Shown in pieces: positions 53,634 through 64,000 of a DNA stretch of 64,000 nt. Where the stretch lies: contig NZ_CP022990.1 in the NCBI RefSeq assembly GCF_002278075.1, positions 1,178,001 through 1,242,000 of the forward strand, given 5' to 3'. This DNA comes from Paraburkholderia aromaticivorans. GTDB taxonomy: Bacteria; Pseudomonadota; Gammaproteobacteria; Burkholderiales; Burkholderiaceae. The notes below the pieces were generated by a model. That model searched no databases and had not been told where the DNA came from. It worked only from the letters and a program-made list of their open reading frames with translations. The position numbers and the translations under genes are program-made. The stretch's first letter is position 1. The number at the start of each line of letters is the position of its first letter.

Positions 53634-55987
53634 GCCGCTTCAGCTCCGGCTGGCGCGCGCCGGCCGGCGAGCTGCTGCAGGTCTTCGACGATCTGCTTCT
53701 GCGACATCACGCTCAGGTCGATGACTTCCCGCGCTTGCGCCACGTAATACGCAAGCTGTTCGTCGCTGCGCGCGAGGGATTTGTCGAGCGCGGTTTCGAT
53801 ACGCTGCAGATGCGTGACGAGCTTGTCGTTCGACTCGCCGAACACTTGCACGGCGGCGCCGAACGCTTCGCCGAGGCTCGCCACTTCGACGGCGCTGCCG
53901 GTGACTTGCGCGGCCACCGAGCCCAGCTTGCCGGTTTCGAGTTCGAGCCTGTCGGTAAAGCGCGTCCCCACGCGCTCCAGCAAATCCGCCGAAGTGGCGA
54001 CGAGCGCGTCGACGGCCGTGCGCTGCTCGGTCGACGCATGGTTGACGGCATCCAGCAGGGTTTCCAGCGTTGCCAGCAAGCGGCTGCGCTCCTCCAGCAT
54101 CGCGGTGTCGCGCACCATGCTGTCGGAGAGCTTCTGGCGCAGTTCGGCGACGACCTCGGCGGCGGCCTTGGGTGCTTCCGAAGCCGCCTGCACGAGTTGG
54201 CCGATCTCGGCAATCGTGCCGCTCGCGTGCGCCTGTGTCTGGGCCGAAATATCGCGCGCGGTTTGCGCCAGCGTCTCGCAGATTTCCTGCTGGCGGCTCG
54301 CGGTGCGCGCGCCCGCCTGCTCCCACTCCTTGCTCAACGTCGCGGCCATCGCGCCGAGCGCCTCGGTCCAGGCTGCCAGCCTCTGCTGATCCCGCGAGAC
54401 CAACTCGGCCTGCAGGTTCGCCGCGGCCTTCGGCGCTTCCGCTGCGGCCTGAACGAGCCGCTCGATCTCGGCAATCGTGTTGCTCGCATGCGCCTGCGTC
54501 TGAGCCGAGATGTCGCGCGCCGTTTGCGCCAGCGTCTCGCAGATTTGCTGCTGACGGTCCGCGGTGCGCGCGCCCGACTGTTCCCATTCCTTGCTCAACG
54601 TCGCCGCCATCGCGCCGAGCGCCTCGGTCCAGACGGCGAGCCGCTGTTCGTCCTTCGAGGCCAATCCGGTCTGCAAGTCCGCGTGCGACTGTCCCACGCC
54701 GCGCAGCAGCGACGCCGCGTGCTGCTCGAAGGTCGCGGCGGCCGCCGCCAAGGCTTGCTGGTTGCTGGCCGCGAGCTTCTCGCCGACGTTTTCCTGGCGC
54801 GACAGCGCCTCGTTCCAGGCCTGCGATACGCCGCCCGCGGCGCTTTCCAGCCGTGCGGCCACGCCGTCGAGCAAACCGGCCGAGCGTTGCTCGAAAGTCT
54901 CGGTGAAGCGATCCAGCGAGGCGCGCAGGCGCTGCGCCAGTTCTTCGCTCGAACGCTGATGTCCCGCCAATGCCTTGTTCCAGAGCTCCGCGACGGTCGC
55001 GGTGCTCGCCTCGAAGCCGCTCGACAGGCCGTCCAGTTGCCGCTGCACGGCGTGCGTGACGGTCTCGTGCAACGCGGCCGTTTCGCGCGCGAGGCCGGCC
55101 ATCGTGGCTTCCATGACCGGCTGCAACGCCGCGCCGGCGGCGCGCGTGCTGTCCGCCACGCTGGCCTTCAACGACTGCTCGACCGAGCCGGCGAGGCGCG
55201 TGTAAGTGGCCTCGGCCCTCGCGTGGAAAGCCTCCTGGCTGCCGAGCTGCCGCTCGTTCAAGGCGAGGCTCTGCTGCTCGATGGCCGTCATCATCGTCTG
55301 CAGGCGGTCGACCAGCGTCGGCATCACCTCGGCCTGACGCTGCAGCAGCCTGAAGGCTTCTTCGCGCTGATGGGTCTGCGAGTAGATGCGCAGCGTCGTG
55401 GCGATCTTCACGTCGAGCATCTGCGCCGCCTGCAGGCGCTCGCGCCGGCACAACGCGGACAACAGTCCGAGCATGGCGGAGCTCGCCACGCCCGCAATCG
55501 AGGTGCCGAACGCAAAGCCCAGCCCCTTGACCGGCGCGGCCAGCGAGGCGCGGATCGCCTGCAGGTCGGTGGCGCTTTCCAGCGCCATGCCGGTGCCGCG
55601 CAGAGTGGCCACCATGCCGAGCAGCGTGCCCAGCATGCCCAGCAGCACCAGCAAGCCGACGAGATAAGGCGTCAGCGCCGGCCCCGGCAAAGCCACGCGC
55701 TCACCCTCGACGCGCAGGCGCACCGGATTACGCAGGCTGGGATGCAAGGGTTCGAGCCAGGCGCCGAGGCCCAGCGGCGGCGCGGACAGCCCCGCGACGG
55801 CGCGCGTCAGCGTGCCGGTAGCCTCGCGGTAGCGGTGCAGCTCGAGCGCGCCCGCCACGTAGCAAGCGCCGATCAATAAGGTGACGGCCAGCGCCAGCGG
55901 GTTCGAACCAAGGTAGCCGGCGGCGATCCAGCACACAGCGGCCAGACCTGCCAGAAACACAACGAGATCAATACGATATCTGGACAT
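53630..55987 (-). CDS. DUF802 MotA/TolQ/ZorA-like membrane protein with long helical tail
   Basis: 785 aa from ATG 55987. Spans at about 6-27, 30-50, 105-128 and 158-180; the last two carry LLGMLGTLLGMVATLRGTG and GFAFGTSIAGVASSAMLGLL, the MotA/TolQ/ExbB signature. Residues 185-785 are an alanine- and glutamine-rich coiled-coil tail projecting into the cytoplasm. It includes two near-identical 87-residue modules (QRLA-WTEALGAMAATLSKEWEQ ... CETLAQTARDISAQTQAHAS), coded at 54403-54663 and 54142-54402. The tail length resembles ZorA of Zorya defence systems more than flagellar MotA. Function unknown. Confidence 0.85.
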   Translation of the reverse strand: MSRYRIDLVVFLAGLAAVCWIAAGYLGSNPLALAVTLLIGACYVAGALELHRYREATGTLTRAVAGLSAPPLGLGAWLEPLHPSLRNPVRLRVEGERVALPGPALTPYLVGLLVLLGMLGTLLGMVATLRGTGMALESATDLQAIRASLAAPVKGLGFAFGTSIAGVASSAMLGLLSALCRRERLQAAQMLDVKIATTLRIYSQTHQREEAFRLLQRQAEVMPTLVDRLQTMMTAIEQQSLALNERQLGSQEAFHARAEATYTRLAGSVEQSLKASVADSTRAAGAALQPVMEATMAGLARETAALHETVTHAVQRQLDGLSSGFEASTATVAELWNKALAGHQRSSEELAQRLRASLDRFTETFEQRSAGLLDGVAARLESAAGGVSQAWNEALSRQENVGEKLAASNQQALAAAAATFEQHAASLLRGVGQSHADLQTGLASKDEQRLAVWTEALGAMAATLSKEWEQSGARTADRQQQICETLAQTARDISAQTQAHASNTIAEIERLVQAAAEAPKAAANLQAELVSRDQQRLAAWTEALGAMAATLSKEWEQAGARTASRQQEICETLAQTARDISAQTQAHASGTIAEIGQLVQAASEAPKAAAEVVAELRQKLSDSMVRDTAMLEERSRLLATLETLLDAVNHASTEQRTAVDALVATSADLLERVGTRFTDRLELETGKLGSVAAQVTGSAVEVASLGEAFGAAVQVFGESNDKLVTHLQRIETALDKSLARSDEQLAYYVAQAREVIDLSVMSQKQIVEDLQQLAGRRAPAGAEAA
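54142..54663 (-). repeat. 261-bp in-frame tandem duplication in the DUF802 gene
   Basis: Two adjacent 261-nt segments (54403-54663, then 54142-54402 in reading order) code 87-residue modules differing at only a few positions. The period is a multiple of three and 87 residues fits whole helical turns, so it lengthens the tail without a frame change. Confidence 0.85.
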
Positions 55988-55997
55988 AGTGTCCCAG

Positions 55998-56759
55998 TTA
56001 GCTGGCGCGAAGGGCGGCGAGCAACCCTTCGACCGGTTGTAAACGAATATCCAGTTCGGCAAGCAACACGCTCTGCATATCCTTGCGGAACAGGTTCAGC
56101 CATGCGCCCGGCGTGAGGGCCGCTGCGTTGCCGGAGGCGTCGCTGGCGGTGTCGCCCGCGGCCTCGGCGGCGGCCAGCGCCGCCTGCTCGGCCCCGCGCA
56201 AGCGCTCGAAATGTCCAGCGAGCAGCACGGGCACGGCAGCGAGCAGATTGCGCTCGCGCTCGCTCAACGCCCGCTCCATCACCGCGTCGACCACCGCGAG
56301 GCGCGCCATGGCAGGCGTTCTGGCCGCCAGCATGGCTCGCAGCCGGCCGCGCAGATTGCCGATGCCCGTTTCCATCGACTGCTGGATGGCAAGATAGCGC
56401 TGACGAAACACCGCGTAGTCGGCCGCGGGCTCCGTGGGCGCGCCGCCCGAGGACGCGTGCCCGTGCCGCCGCGCGGCGGCGAACACGCTATCGCCCGTGA
56501 TGGCCTTCGCCAGCGAGCTGCGCGCGCGGACGTAGTCGGCCTCTTCGGCGCTGCCGAAGGCTCGCGCGCCGGCGGCGACGGCGGGCGGATTGCCGTTCAG
56601 CGCCGAGGACAGCGCAATGGCGTCGGTCCAGCCGAGCCATTGGCTGAGCCGGTCCGAGAGCGATTGCCTAGATTCGGGGACGTCGGCATCCGCGAGGCGC
56701 GCCAGTAGGCGAACGAGCGCCGGGCCGCTGAGCGCGGTGCGCTGGGGGGCTTGCAACAT
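55998..56759 (-). CDS. DUF3348 family protein, first gene of the MotAB-like operon
   Basis: 253 aa. N-terminal GPALVRLLARLADADVPESRQSLSDRLSQWLGWTDAIALSSAL is the DUF3348 signature; C-terminal WLNLFRKDMQSVLLAELDIRLQPVEGLLAALRA. All-helical, cytoplasmic, function unknown. It stops 10 bp before the MotA-like gene. The set DUF3348-DUF802-OmpA-DUF2894 is conserved as a unit in beta- and gamma-proteobacteria to my knowledge, always uncharacterised. Confidence 0.85.
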   Translation of the reverse strand: MLQAPQRTALSGPALVRLLARLADADVPESRQSLSDRLSQWLGWTDAIALSSALNGNPPAVAAGARAFGSAEEADYVRARSSLAKAITGDSVFAAARRHGHASSGGAPTEPAADYAVFRQRYLAIQQSMETGIGNLRGRLRAMLAARTPAMARLAVVDAVMERALSERERNLLAAVPVLLAGHFERLRGAEQAALAAAEAAGDTASDASGNAAALTPGAWLNLFRKDMQSVLLAELDIRLQPVEGLLAALRAS

Positions 56760-57116
56760 ACCACCGGAGTCAAAAAAGTCAGCAGTTTACACGGTGACGG
56801 GACCGGGGAGGCGACCGGGCGATCCGTCGCCGCTGCATGAACGGTATTTCAACGTCGCGAACGCCCCTCCCAACGGCCTTTCCCCCGCGCCGCTGCGGCC
56901 GGTTGCGCACCTGCTGAAGCGACGCGCGCCCGCTCGCCGGAAGGTTCTCGCGCATCCCGTGTTCCATGCCGGCTTCGCCCTGCCATGCGGACGACTCCAT
57001 GTAAGATGAACGCGCGCTTTAACGCGCCTGTGGACGGCGCTGCGCGACCCGACTGCCGGTCGGCGGAGCGGGGACATCTTCGAACAAAGTGACTTCAGGC
57101 GAGGCACGTCAATAGA
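56760..57116. promoter_or_regulatory. Divergent intergenic region (MotAB-like operon / FAD oxidoreductase)
   Basis: 357 bp between two outward-facing genes; must hold both promoters. A plus-strand ORF through it is a shadow. No clear operator or known promoter element was recognised. Confidence 0.4.
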
Positions 57117-58349
57117 ATGAAATTCGATACCGTTGTGCTCGGGGCGGGCATTGTCGGCGTGTGCGTCGCCTTGCATCTGCAAAAGCGCGGCCGCCAGGTC
57201 GCGTTGGTCGATCGCAGGCTGCCCGGCAATGAGACCTCGTTCGGCAATGCCGGGCTGATCCAGCGCGAGGGCGTTTATCCCTATGCTTTTCCTCGCGGGT
57301 TCGGCACGTTGCTTCGCTATGCGCGCAATCAGTCGCCGGACGTTCGCTACCATGCCGACGCCATCTTCAAGGCAGCGCCGTTCCTGTGGCAATACTGGCG
57401 CAACTCTCACCCGGCGCGGCACGCGGAAATTGCGAAGTCGTACGCCACGCTGATCGAGCACTGCGTGAGCGAACATCGAGCGCTCGCCGCCGAGGCCGGC
57501 GCGAGCGCGTTACTGCGCCCGATCGGCTGGATGAAGGTGTTTCGCACCGAAGCGGTCCGGGACAAGGAGATGCGCGCTGCCGAACAGTGGCATCGGGAAT
57601 ACGACATCGAGTTCGAAACACTCGACGCCGGCCGCCTGCAGCAGATCGAGCCCGATCTCGACAAGACGCTGGTCGGCGGCGTGCGCTATCCGCAATCCGA
57701 TTCCGTGAGCGACCCGAACGCACTCGTCACCGCATACGCGAAATATTTCGAAGCGCTGGGCGGACGGTTCTTTATCGGCGATGCGGACACGCTACGCGAT
57801 GGCTGGCAGGTCGATACGGAGCAAGGAACGATCTCGGCATCCTCCGCGGTCGTGGCGCTCGGGCCGTGGTCGGAGCGTGCGAGCGCGCGGCTGGGTTACC
57901 ACCTGCCGCTGGCGGTCAAGCGCGGATACCACATGCACTACGCGCCGCAGGGGAGCGCCCGGCTGCATCACCCGGTGCTCGATGCGCAGAACGGCTACGT
58001 GCTGGCGCCGATGGCACGCGGCATCCGCTTGACGACGGGTGCGGAAATCGCCCACCTCGACGCGCCGAAAACACCGACCCAGCTTGCCGCCGTCGAGCCG
58101 GCCGCCCGCGCGCTATTTCCGTTGGGCCAGCGTCTCGACGACGAACCCTGGATGGGCCGGCGCCCGTGCACGCCGGACATGATGCCGATCATCGGGCCCG
58201 CGCGCAAACACGACGGCCTGTGGTTCGCGTTCGGCCATGCGCATCATGGGCTGACGCTAGGCCCGATCACCGGGCGCCTGATCGCCGAAATGATGACCGG
58301 CGAAGCCACCGTAGTGGACTCGCGGCCGTTCAGCGTGGAGCGCTTCTAA
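57117..58349 (+). CDS. FAD-dependent amino-acid dehydrogenase (DadA-like)
   Basis: 410 aa. Dinucleotide-binding GAGIVGVCVALHLQKRG at 9-25, then NETSFGNAGLIQ, the DadA-type FAD motif. C-terminal GRRPCTPDMMPIIGPARKHDGLWFAFGHAHHGLTLGPITGRLIAE is the DAO-family substrate and FAD block. Oxidative deamination of a D-amino acid or related amine is expected, electrons going to the respiratory chain. Single gene, convergent with a LysR gene (stop overlap 4 nt). Substrate unknown. Confidence 0.88.
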   Translation: MKFDTVVLGAGIVGVCVALHLQKRGRQVALVDRRLPGNETSFGNAGLIQREGVYPYAFPRGFGTLLRYARNQSPDVRYHADAIFKAAPFLWQYWRNSHPARHAEIAKSYATLIEHCVSEHRALAAEAGASALLRPIGWMKVFRTEAVRDKEMRAAEQWHREYDIEFETLDAGRLQQIEPDLDKTLVGGVRYPQSDSVSDPNALVTAYAKYFEALGGRFFIGDADTLRDGWQVDTEQGTISASSAVVALGPWSERASARLGYHLPLAVKRGYHMHYAPQGSARLHHPVLDAQNGYVLAPMARGIRLTTGAEIAHLDAPKTPTQLAAVEPAARALFPLGQRLDDEPWMGRRPCTPDMMPIIGPARKHDGLWFAFGHAHHGLTLGPITGRLIAEMMTGEATVVDSRPFSVERF

Positions 58350-59254
58350 CGGCACGCCTCGCCGCTCGCCCACTCCCGCACCGCCTGCGCGAACAGCCGC
58401 AGTGCGGTGGGTGGATGGCGATTGGCGGGGTAATACAGGCACAGCCCCGGAAACGAAGGACTCCATTCGGCCAGCAACTGCACGAGCCGGCCCGAAGCCA
58501 GATGGTCCGCGGCCAGCTGGTCCGTCACCCAGGCAATGCCGATGCCGGCCAGCGCCGCCTCGACCATCAGGTTCAGATTGCCCAGCGTCATCGGCCCGTC
58601 GACATCGAGGCTGGCGCTTTTGCCGCGATATTCGAGGTCCCATCGGTAGAGCGCGCCGCTATCGAAGCGGAAGCGGATACAGCGGTGCTGCGCGAGATCG
58701 TGCGGCGCTTGCGGTTCGCCGTGACGCGCGATGTAATCCGGCGAGGCCACGGCGATGAACCGCATGTCAGGGCCGAACCGGGTGGCGATCATGTCGCGCG
58801 GCACGTCCTGCAAGACACGAATGCCCGCGTCGAAACCATCGGCCACGATGTCCACCAGCCGCGTGTCCACCACGAATTCCACGTGAATGTCCGGGTATGT
58901 CGCGAGGAAACCAGGCAAGACCTGCTGAACCAGCGGCCGGGCCGCGGATTCGGACGCGCTGATCCGGATCGAGCCCGACGGACGATTGCGCGCGGAGGCC
59001 GCCTCGTTCACGGCGTCTTCGAGATCGGCGATGGCCGGCCCGACGCGCCGCAGGAGCTGTTCGCCCGCCTCGGTCAACGCCACCGAACGGGTCGTGCGGT
59101 TGAACAGCCGCACGTCGAGACGCGCCTCGAGCCCGCGCATGGCGTGGCTGAGCGCCGAGGGCGACACGCCCAGCGTGCGGGCCGCCGCGCTGAAGCTGCG
59201 CTGGTGAGCAATGGCGACGAAAGCAGTGAGTTCGGACAGACCGGCGCGCAACAT
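58346..59254 (-). CDS. LysR-family regulator
   Basis: 302 aa from ATG 59254 (MLRAGLSELTAFVAIAHQRS); an upstream in-frame GTG at 59308 adds residues without homology. HTH: FSAAARTLGVSPSALSHAMRGLEARLDVRLFNRTTRSVALTEAG, the AaeR/DsdC-like LysR group common in Burkholderiaceae. Substrate-binding domain intact (SGSIRISASESAARPLV). Divergent from the aldo/keto reductase gene (150 bp apart), its likely target. Confidence 0.9.
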   Translation of the reverse strand: MLRAGLSELTAFVAIAHQRSFSAAARTLGVSPSALSHAMRGLEARLDVRLFNRTTRSVALTEAGEQLLRRVGPAIADLEDAVNEAASARNRPSGSIRISASESAARPLVQQVLPGFLATYPDIHVEFVVDTRLVDIVADGFDAGIRVLQDVPRDMIATRFGPDMRFIAVASPDYIARHGEPQAPHDLAQHRCIRFRFDSGALYRWDLEYRGKSASLDVDGPMTLGNLNLMVEAALAGIGIAWVTDQLAADHLASGRLVQLLAEWSPSFPGLCLYYPANRHPPTALRLFAQAVREWASGEACR

Positions 59255-59335
59255 AAATGAATTCCCCTCATAACCCCTTGCGATTCTAGCCGGATTGTTG
59301 AGCGACACACATCTGCTTAAGCTTGAGGCCCATGA

Positions 59336-61842
<2,507 letters not shown>

Positions 61843-62148
61843 CTTTGCACTCCAGTTCTTATACTTCGCCCGGGAAAAACGGCCGGAAAGGGGTGGTCGA
61901 TCGTAGCTGCATCGACTCCTCGGGCCATCGTGCATGAGTGACTCTCGCCGATGCACATACCGAATTAACCTATAGAATCGGAGCCTGGAGACTTGGGTCG
62001 GCTGCTCGGCGTGAACGGCTCGGTGCTGGAAGTCGTGGCAGTGCCGCCACGATATCCCGGCATCGTCCGCGCGCAAACGGGTCGTCCGAGTGAACGCGTA
62101 AAGCAAAGGTGAACACCTTGCCGCACGCCGCACAAAACATACAATCAA
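61843..62148. promoter_or_regulatory. Divergent region between the EAL gene and a LysR gene
   Basis: 306 bp; must contain promoters for both. An AT-rich patch AATTAACCTATAGAAT at 61963-61978 is the most promoter-like sequence. No distinct LysR-type T-N11-A box could be assigned. Confidence 0.4.
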
Positions 62149-63099
62149 ATGAAAATTCACCAGTTACGTGCGCTTGTCGCCATTGCGGACGCGGGCAGCG
62201 TCCGCGGGGCCGCGAGGCTGCTCAATTCCTCGCCCGCTGCCGTCACTCAAAGTCTTCAGTACCTGGAAGAAAACCTACGGATGCAGCTCGTCGCCCGCAC
62301 TTCGTCGGGCGTGACACTGACAGAATGCGGGCAGACACTGCTCGCCCATGCGAGGCTCATCGTCGCGCAGATGACGCGCGCGCATCAGGCCGTCGACGCG
62401 CTGCGGGGCGATCTGCGCGGGCGCCTCTCGATCGCCGTGACGGCATGGGTTGCGATGACGTTTCTCCCCGAGGCGGTAGCACGTTTTCGCGAAAGAATGC
62501 CGGGCATCCAGCTGGAGGTCTTCGAAGGCTTGCTCGCAATCGCCAACCCGCGCTTGCGCGACGGCAGCCTTGACATCTACGTCGGCCGGCAAACGCCGGG
62601 GACGGCTAATGGCGAGTTCAGTTACCGGCCACTGTTTTCTTCGAGCCTCGCCATCGTCGCGCGGCAGGATCATCCGCGGGCGAACAGCCGGTCGCTTGCC
62701 GAGCTGCTCGATGTCGACTGGCTCGTCGCGCTGGACCCTGAAACAGACGGACAGGCGCCGTACAGGATGTTCTCGCGGCACGGCTTGCCCGCGCCGCGCA
62801 GCATTCACTTTCTTCACTCGCTGACGGTCGCGCTGCCGCTGCTCAACCGCATGGACATGGTCAGCATCTTTCCATGGCCGCTCATCGAATTGTGCGCCGC
62901 CCGCGACGGCTTATGCGCGATCCCCGTGCGGGAGCAGCTCGACGAGTCGACGGTGGGGATCATTACGCGCGCCGGCCAGCCATCCGACGCGGCGGCGAGG
63001 TGCTTTATCGACTGCCTGATCGATACGATCCGCGACGAGTCATGGGCACGCACGCCGGACACGCTCCGCGCGACGCATTCGGTGGAGATACTGGTTTAG
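62149..63099 (+). CDS. LysR-family regulator
   Basis: 316 aa. MKIHQLRALVAIADAGSVRGAARLLNSSPAAVTQSLQYLEENL is a classical LysR HTH; substrate-binding domain from about 90 (GRLSIAVTAWVAMTFLPEAVARFRERMPGI), close to the GstR/TsaR-like subgroup. Divergent from the EAL protein. Ligand unknown. Confidence 0.92.
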   Translation: MKIHQLRALVAIADAGSVRGAARLLNSSPAAVTQSLQYLEENLRMQLVARTSSGVTLTECGQTLLAHARLIVAQMTRAHQAVDALRGDLRGRLSIAVTAWVAMTFLPEAVARFRERMPGIQLEVFEGLLAIANPRLRDGSLDIYVGRQTPGTANGEFSYRPLFSSSLAIVARQDHPRANSRSLAELLDVDWLVALDPETDGQAPYRMFSRHGLPAPRSIHFLHSLTVALPLLNRMDMVSIFPWPLIELCAARDGLCAIPVREQLDESTVGIITRAGQPSDAAARCFIDCLIDTIRDESWARTPDTLRATHSVEILV

Positions 63100-63236
63100 C
63101 GGCTGACGCGCGGCTCGAGGTGCGCTCGTGCGCGGCGCAGAGCACCTGGCGTCAGAGCAAGGTCTGCGCTGCGTTTTTGCATGCTTGCGCCCGCGTCTGA
63201 CAAACATGGGCGCCTTGCTGGCCCACCAGCACACGC

Positions 63237-63268
63237 AAAAAAAAGCCGCGAACAGCAACGTTCGCGGC
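63237..63268 (-). terminator. Rho-independent terminator of the symporter gene
   Basis: On the minus strand: stem GCCGCGAAC / GTTCGCGGC (plus-strand 63245-63253 and 63260-63268) with a 6-nt loop, followed by eight T (plus-strand A-run 63237-63244). It lies 26 bp past the symporter stop; textbook intrinsic terminator. Confidence 0.93.
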
Positions 63269-63293
63269 GTTCTTTTACCTGGCCATCGATCCG

Positions 63294-64000
63294 TCAGGCA
63301 GTCACGGCCACTCTGCGCGGCGACAGCACCGACACGACGAAGCTCACGACGATGTTCGCCACCAGCGCGATCAAGCCGATATAGACCGGATATACCGCAT
63401 CGCCGACATGCAGCGCGAACACCGGCTTGAGGCCTTGGGAAATCGCCAGCCCGGTGCCGATCACAATCCCGAGCAGCCAGCCGAGGAACAGGCCCTGCGT
63501 ATTCAAACGACGCGTGTACAACGAGAACACGATCGCCGGGAAGATCTGCAGAATCCACACGCCGCCCAGCAGTTGCAGGTCGATCGCATACTGCGTCGGC
63601 AGGAACACGATGAACAGCAGCGCGCCGAACTTCACGACGAGCGAAACGATCTTCGCCGTGGAAGCCTCGCCCTCAGGCGAGATGTTCGGCGAAACCAGCG
63701 GACGCCACAAATTGCGCGTGAACAGATTGGCCGCGCCGATCGACATGATGGCCGCGGGCACCAGCGCGCTGATCGCAATCGCCGCCGCCGCGAAGCCGAC
63801 GAACCACGACGGGAACAGCGTATTGAAGAGCGCCGGCACCATGTCCGAAGCCGACTTCACATGCACGCCGGCCGCAATCGCCATATAGCCGAGCAACGCG
63901 ATCAGACCCAGCAGCAACGTGTACGCCGGCAGGAAGATCGCATTCTTGCGCACCGTATTCGCCGACGACGACGACAGCACCGCGGTCATCGTGTGCGGAT
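63294..64000 (-). CDS. Sodium:solute symporter family protein, 5' part outside the window
   Basis: The frame is open past the right edge; the Met at 63989 is internal, because the residues before it (PHT) fit the family motif PHTMTAVLSSSSANTVRKNA. About 235 C-terminal residues with six spans are visible: AIFLPAYTLLLGLIALLGYMA, WFVGFAAAAIAISALVPAAIMSIGAANL, and NLWRPLVSPNISPEGEA. This is the SSS family (MctP/ActP-like monocarboxylate or amino-acid symporters). Followed by a strong terminator. Substrate not assignable from this part. Confidence 0.88.
   Translation of the reverse strand, partial: PHTMTAVLSSSSANTVRKNAIFLPAYTLLLGLIALLGYMAIAAGVHVKSASDMVPALFNTLFPSWFVGFAAAAIAISALVPAAIMSIGAANLFTRNLWRPLVSPNISPEGEASTAKIVSLVVKFGALLFIVFLPTQYAIDLQLLGGVWILQIFPAIVFSLYTRRLNTQGLFLGWLLGIVIGTGLAISQGLKPVFALHVGDAVYPVYIGLIALVANIVVSFVVSVLSPRRVAVTA

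Noticed and set aside
53735..55879. 714-codon plus-strand ORF opposite the DUF802 gene
   Set aside because: Arg/Leu/His-rich shadow caused by high-GC codon bias; no start signal, no domain; the minus-strand gene is clearly real.

Overview
The window is high-GC DNA (roughly 60-65 % by eye) with dense ATGA/GTGA gene overlaps. Its gene content is typical of Burkholderiaceae, most likely Paraburkholderia: BKACE-type carnitine genes, DUF4148 proteins, a DUF3348/DUF802/OmpA/DUF2894 operon, and many LysR regulators and two-component systems. No rRNA, tRNA, CRISPR array, intact IS or phage was seen. Both ends cut through a gene.

Layout. (1) 1-10954: the distal part of a Wzx/Wzy-type exopolysaccharide locus (secreted beta-helix protein, low-molecular-weight phosphatase, Wzc kinase, a flippase fused to a GT2 glycosyltransferase, EpsG-like polymerase, GT4, pyruvyl transferase, then convergent galU). 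(2) 11381-13605: small regulatory or unknown genes, including a short FlhD-like protein and a transposase-N-domain protein. (3) 13743-19861: a phosphorelay of two histidine kinases and a NarL-type regulator, with a Tat-type periplasmic binding protein divergent to it. Two copies of a small 'WCESRS' protein family sit at either side. (4) 20199-24445: a sigma-54 activator with a C-terminal TPR-like half, a DUF917 protein and an Asp/Glu/hydantoin racemase. About 260 bp past the racemase is a near-perfect -24/-12 promoter with palindromic upstream sites and no obvious target gene. (5) 25535-27050: decayed genes (ABC binding-protein fragment, frameshifted LysR, probable IS6 scrap). (6) 27711-33716: a carnitine uptake and catabolism island in the same order as Pseudomonas cdhR-caiX-cdhC-cdhA-cdhB-lipase, with 13 copies of a heptamer between cdhA and cdhB. 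(7) 33713-36123: a CqsS/LqsS-like sensor kinase and its response regulator. (8) 36450-40862: a HAD phosphatase, a MerR relic, a secreted protein gene broken by one in-frame TGA, and a secreted glycosidase-like protein with a long Thr-Pro linker. (9) 42076-47236: exported single-cysteine MsrA plus DipZ, divergent from an OmpR/EnvZ-type pair. (10) 47332-52275: an orphan cyclase-type membrane domain, small secreted proteins, a double-glycine peptide, TerB-like, NhaR-like LysR, TerC and a zinc-ribbon protein. (11) 52328-56759: a four-gene operon coding for a MotA/MotB-like membrane complex with a very long helical tail. (12) 57117-64000: FAD oxidoreductase, LysR and aldo/keto reductase pair, a GGDEF(degenerate)-EAL protein, a LysR, and the 3' part of a sodium:solute symporter.

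The best candidates for undescribed biology are the MotAB/ZorAB-like operon (52328-56759), the orphan sigma-54 promoter (24556-24720), the double-glycine peptide (49300-49494) and the periplasmic methionine-repair operon with its own two-component system. All function calls rest on reading motifs by eye; no database search was run.
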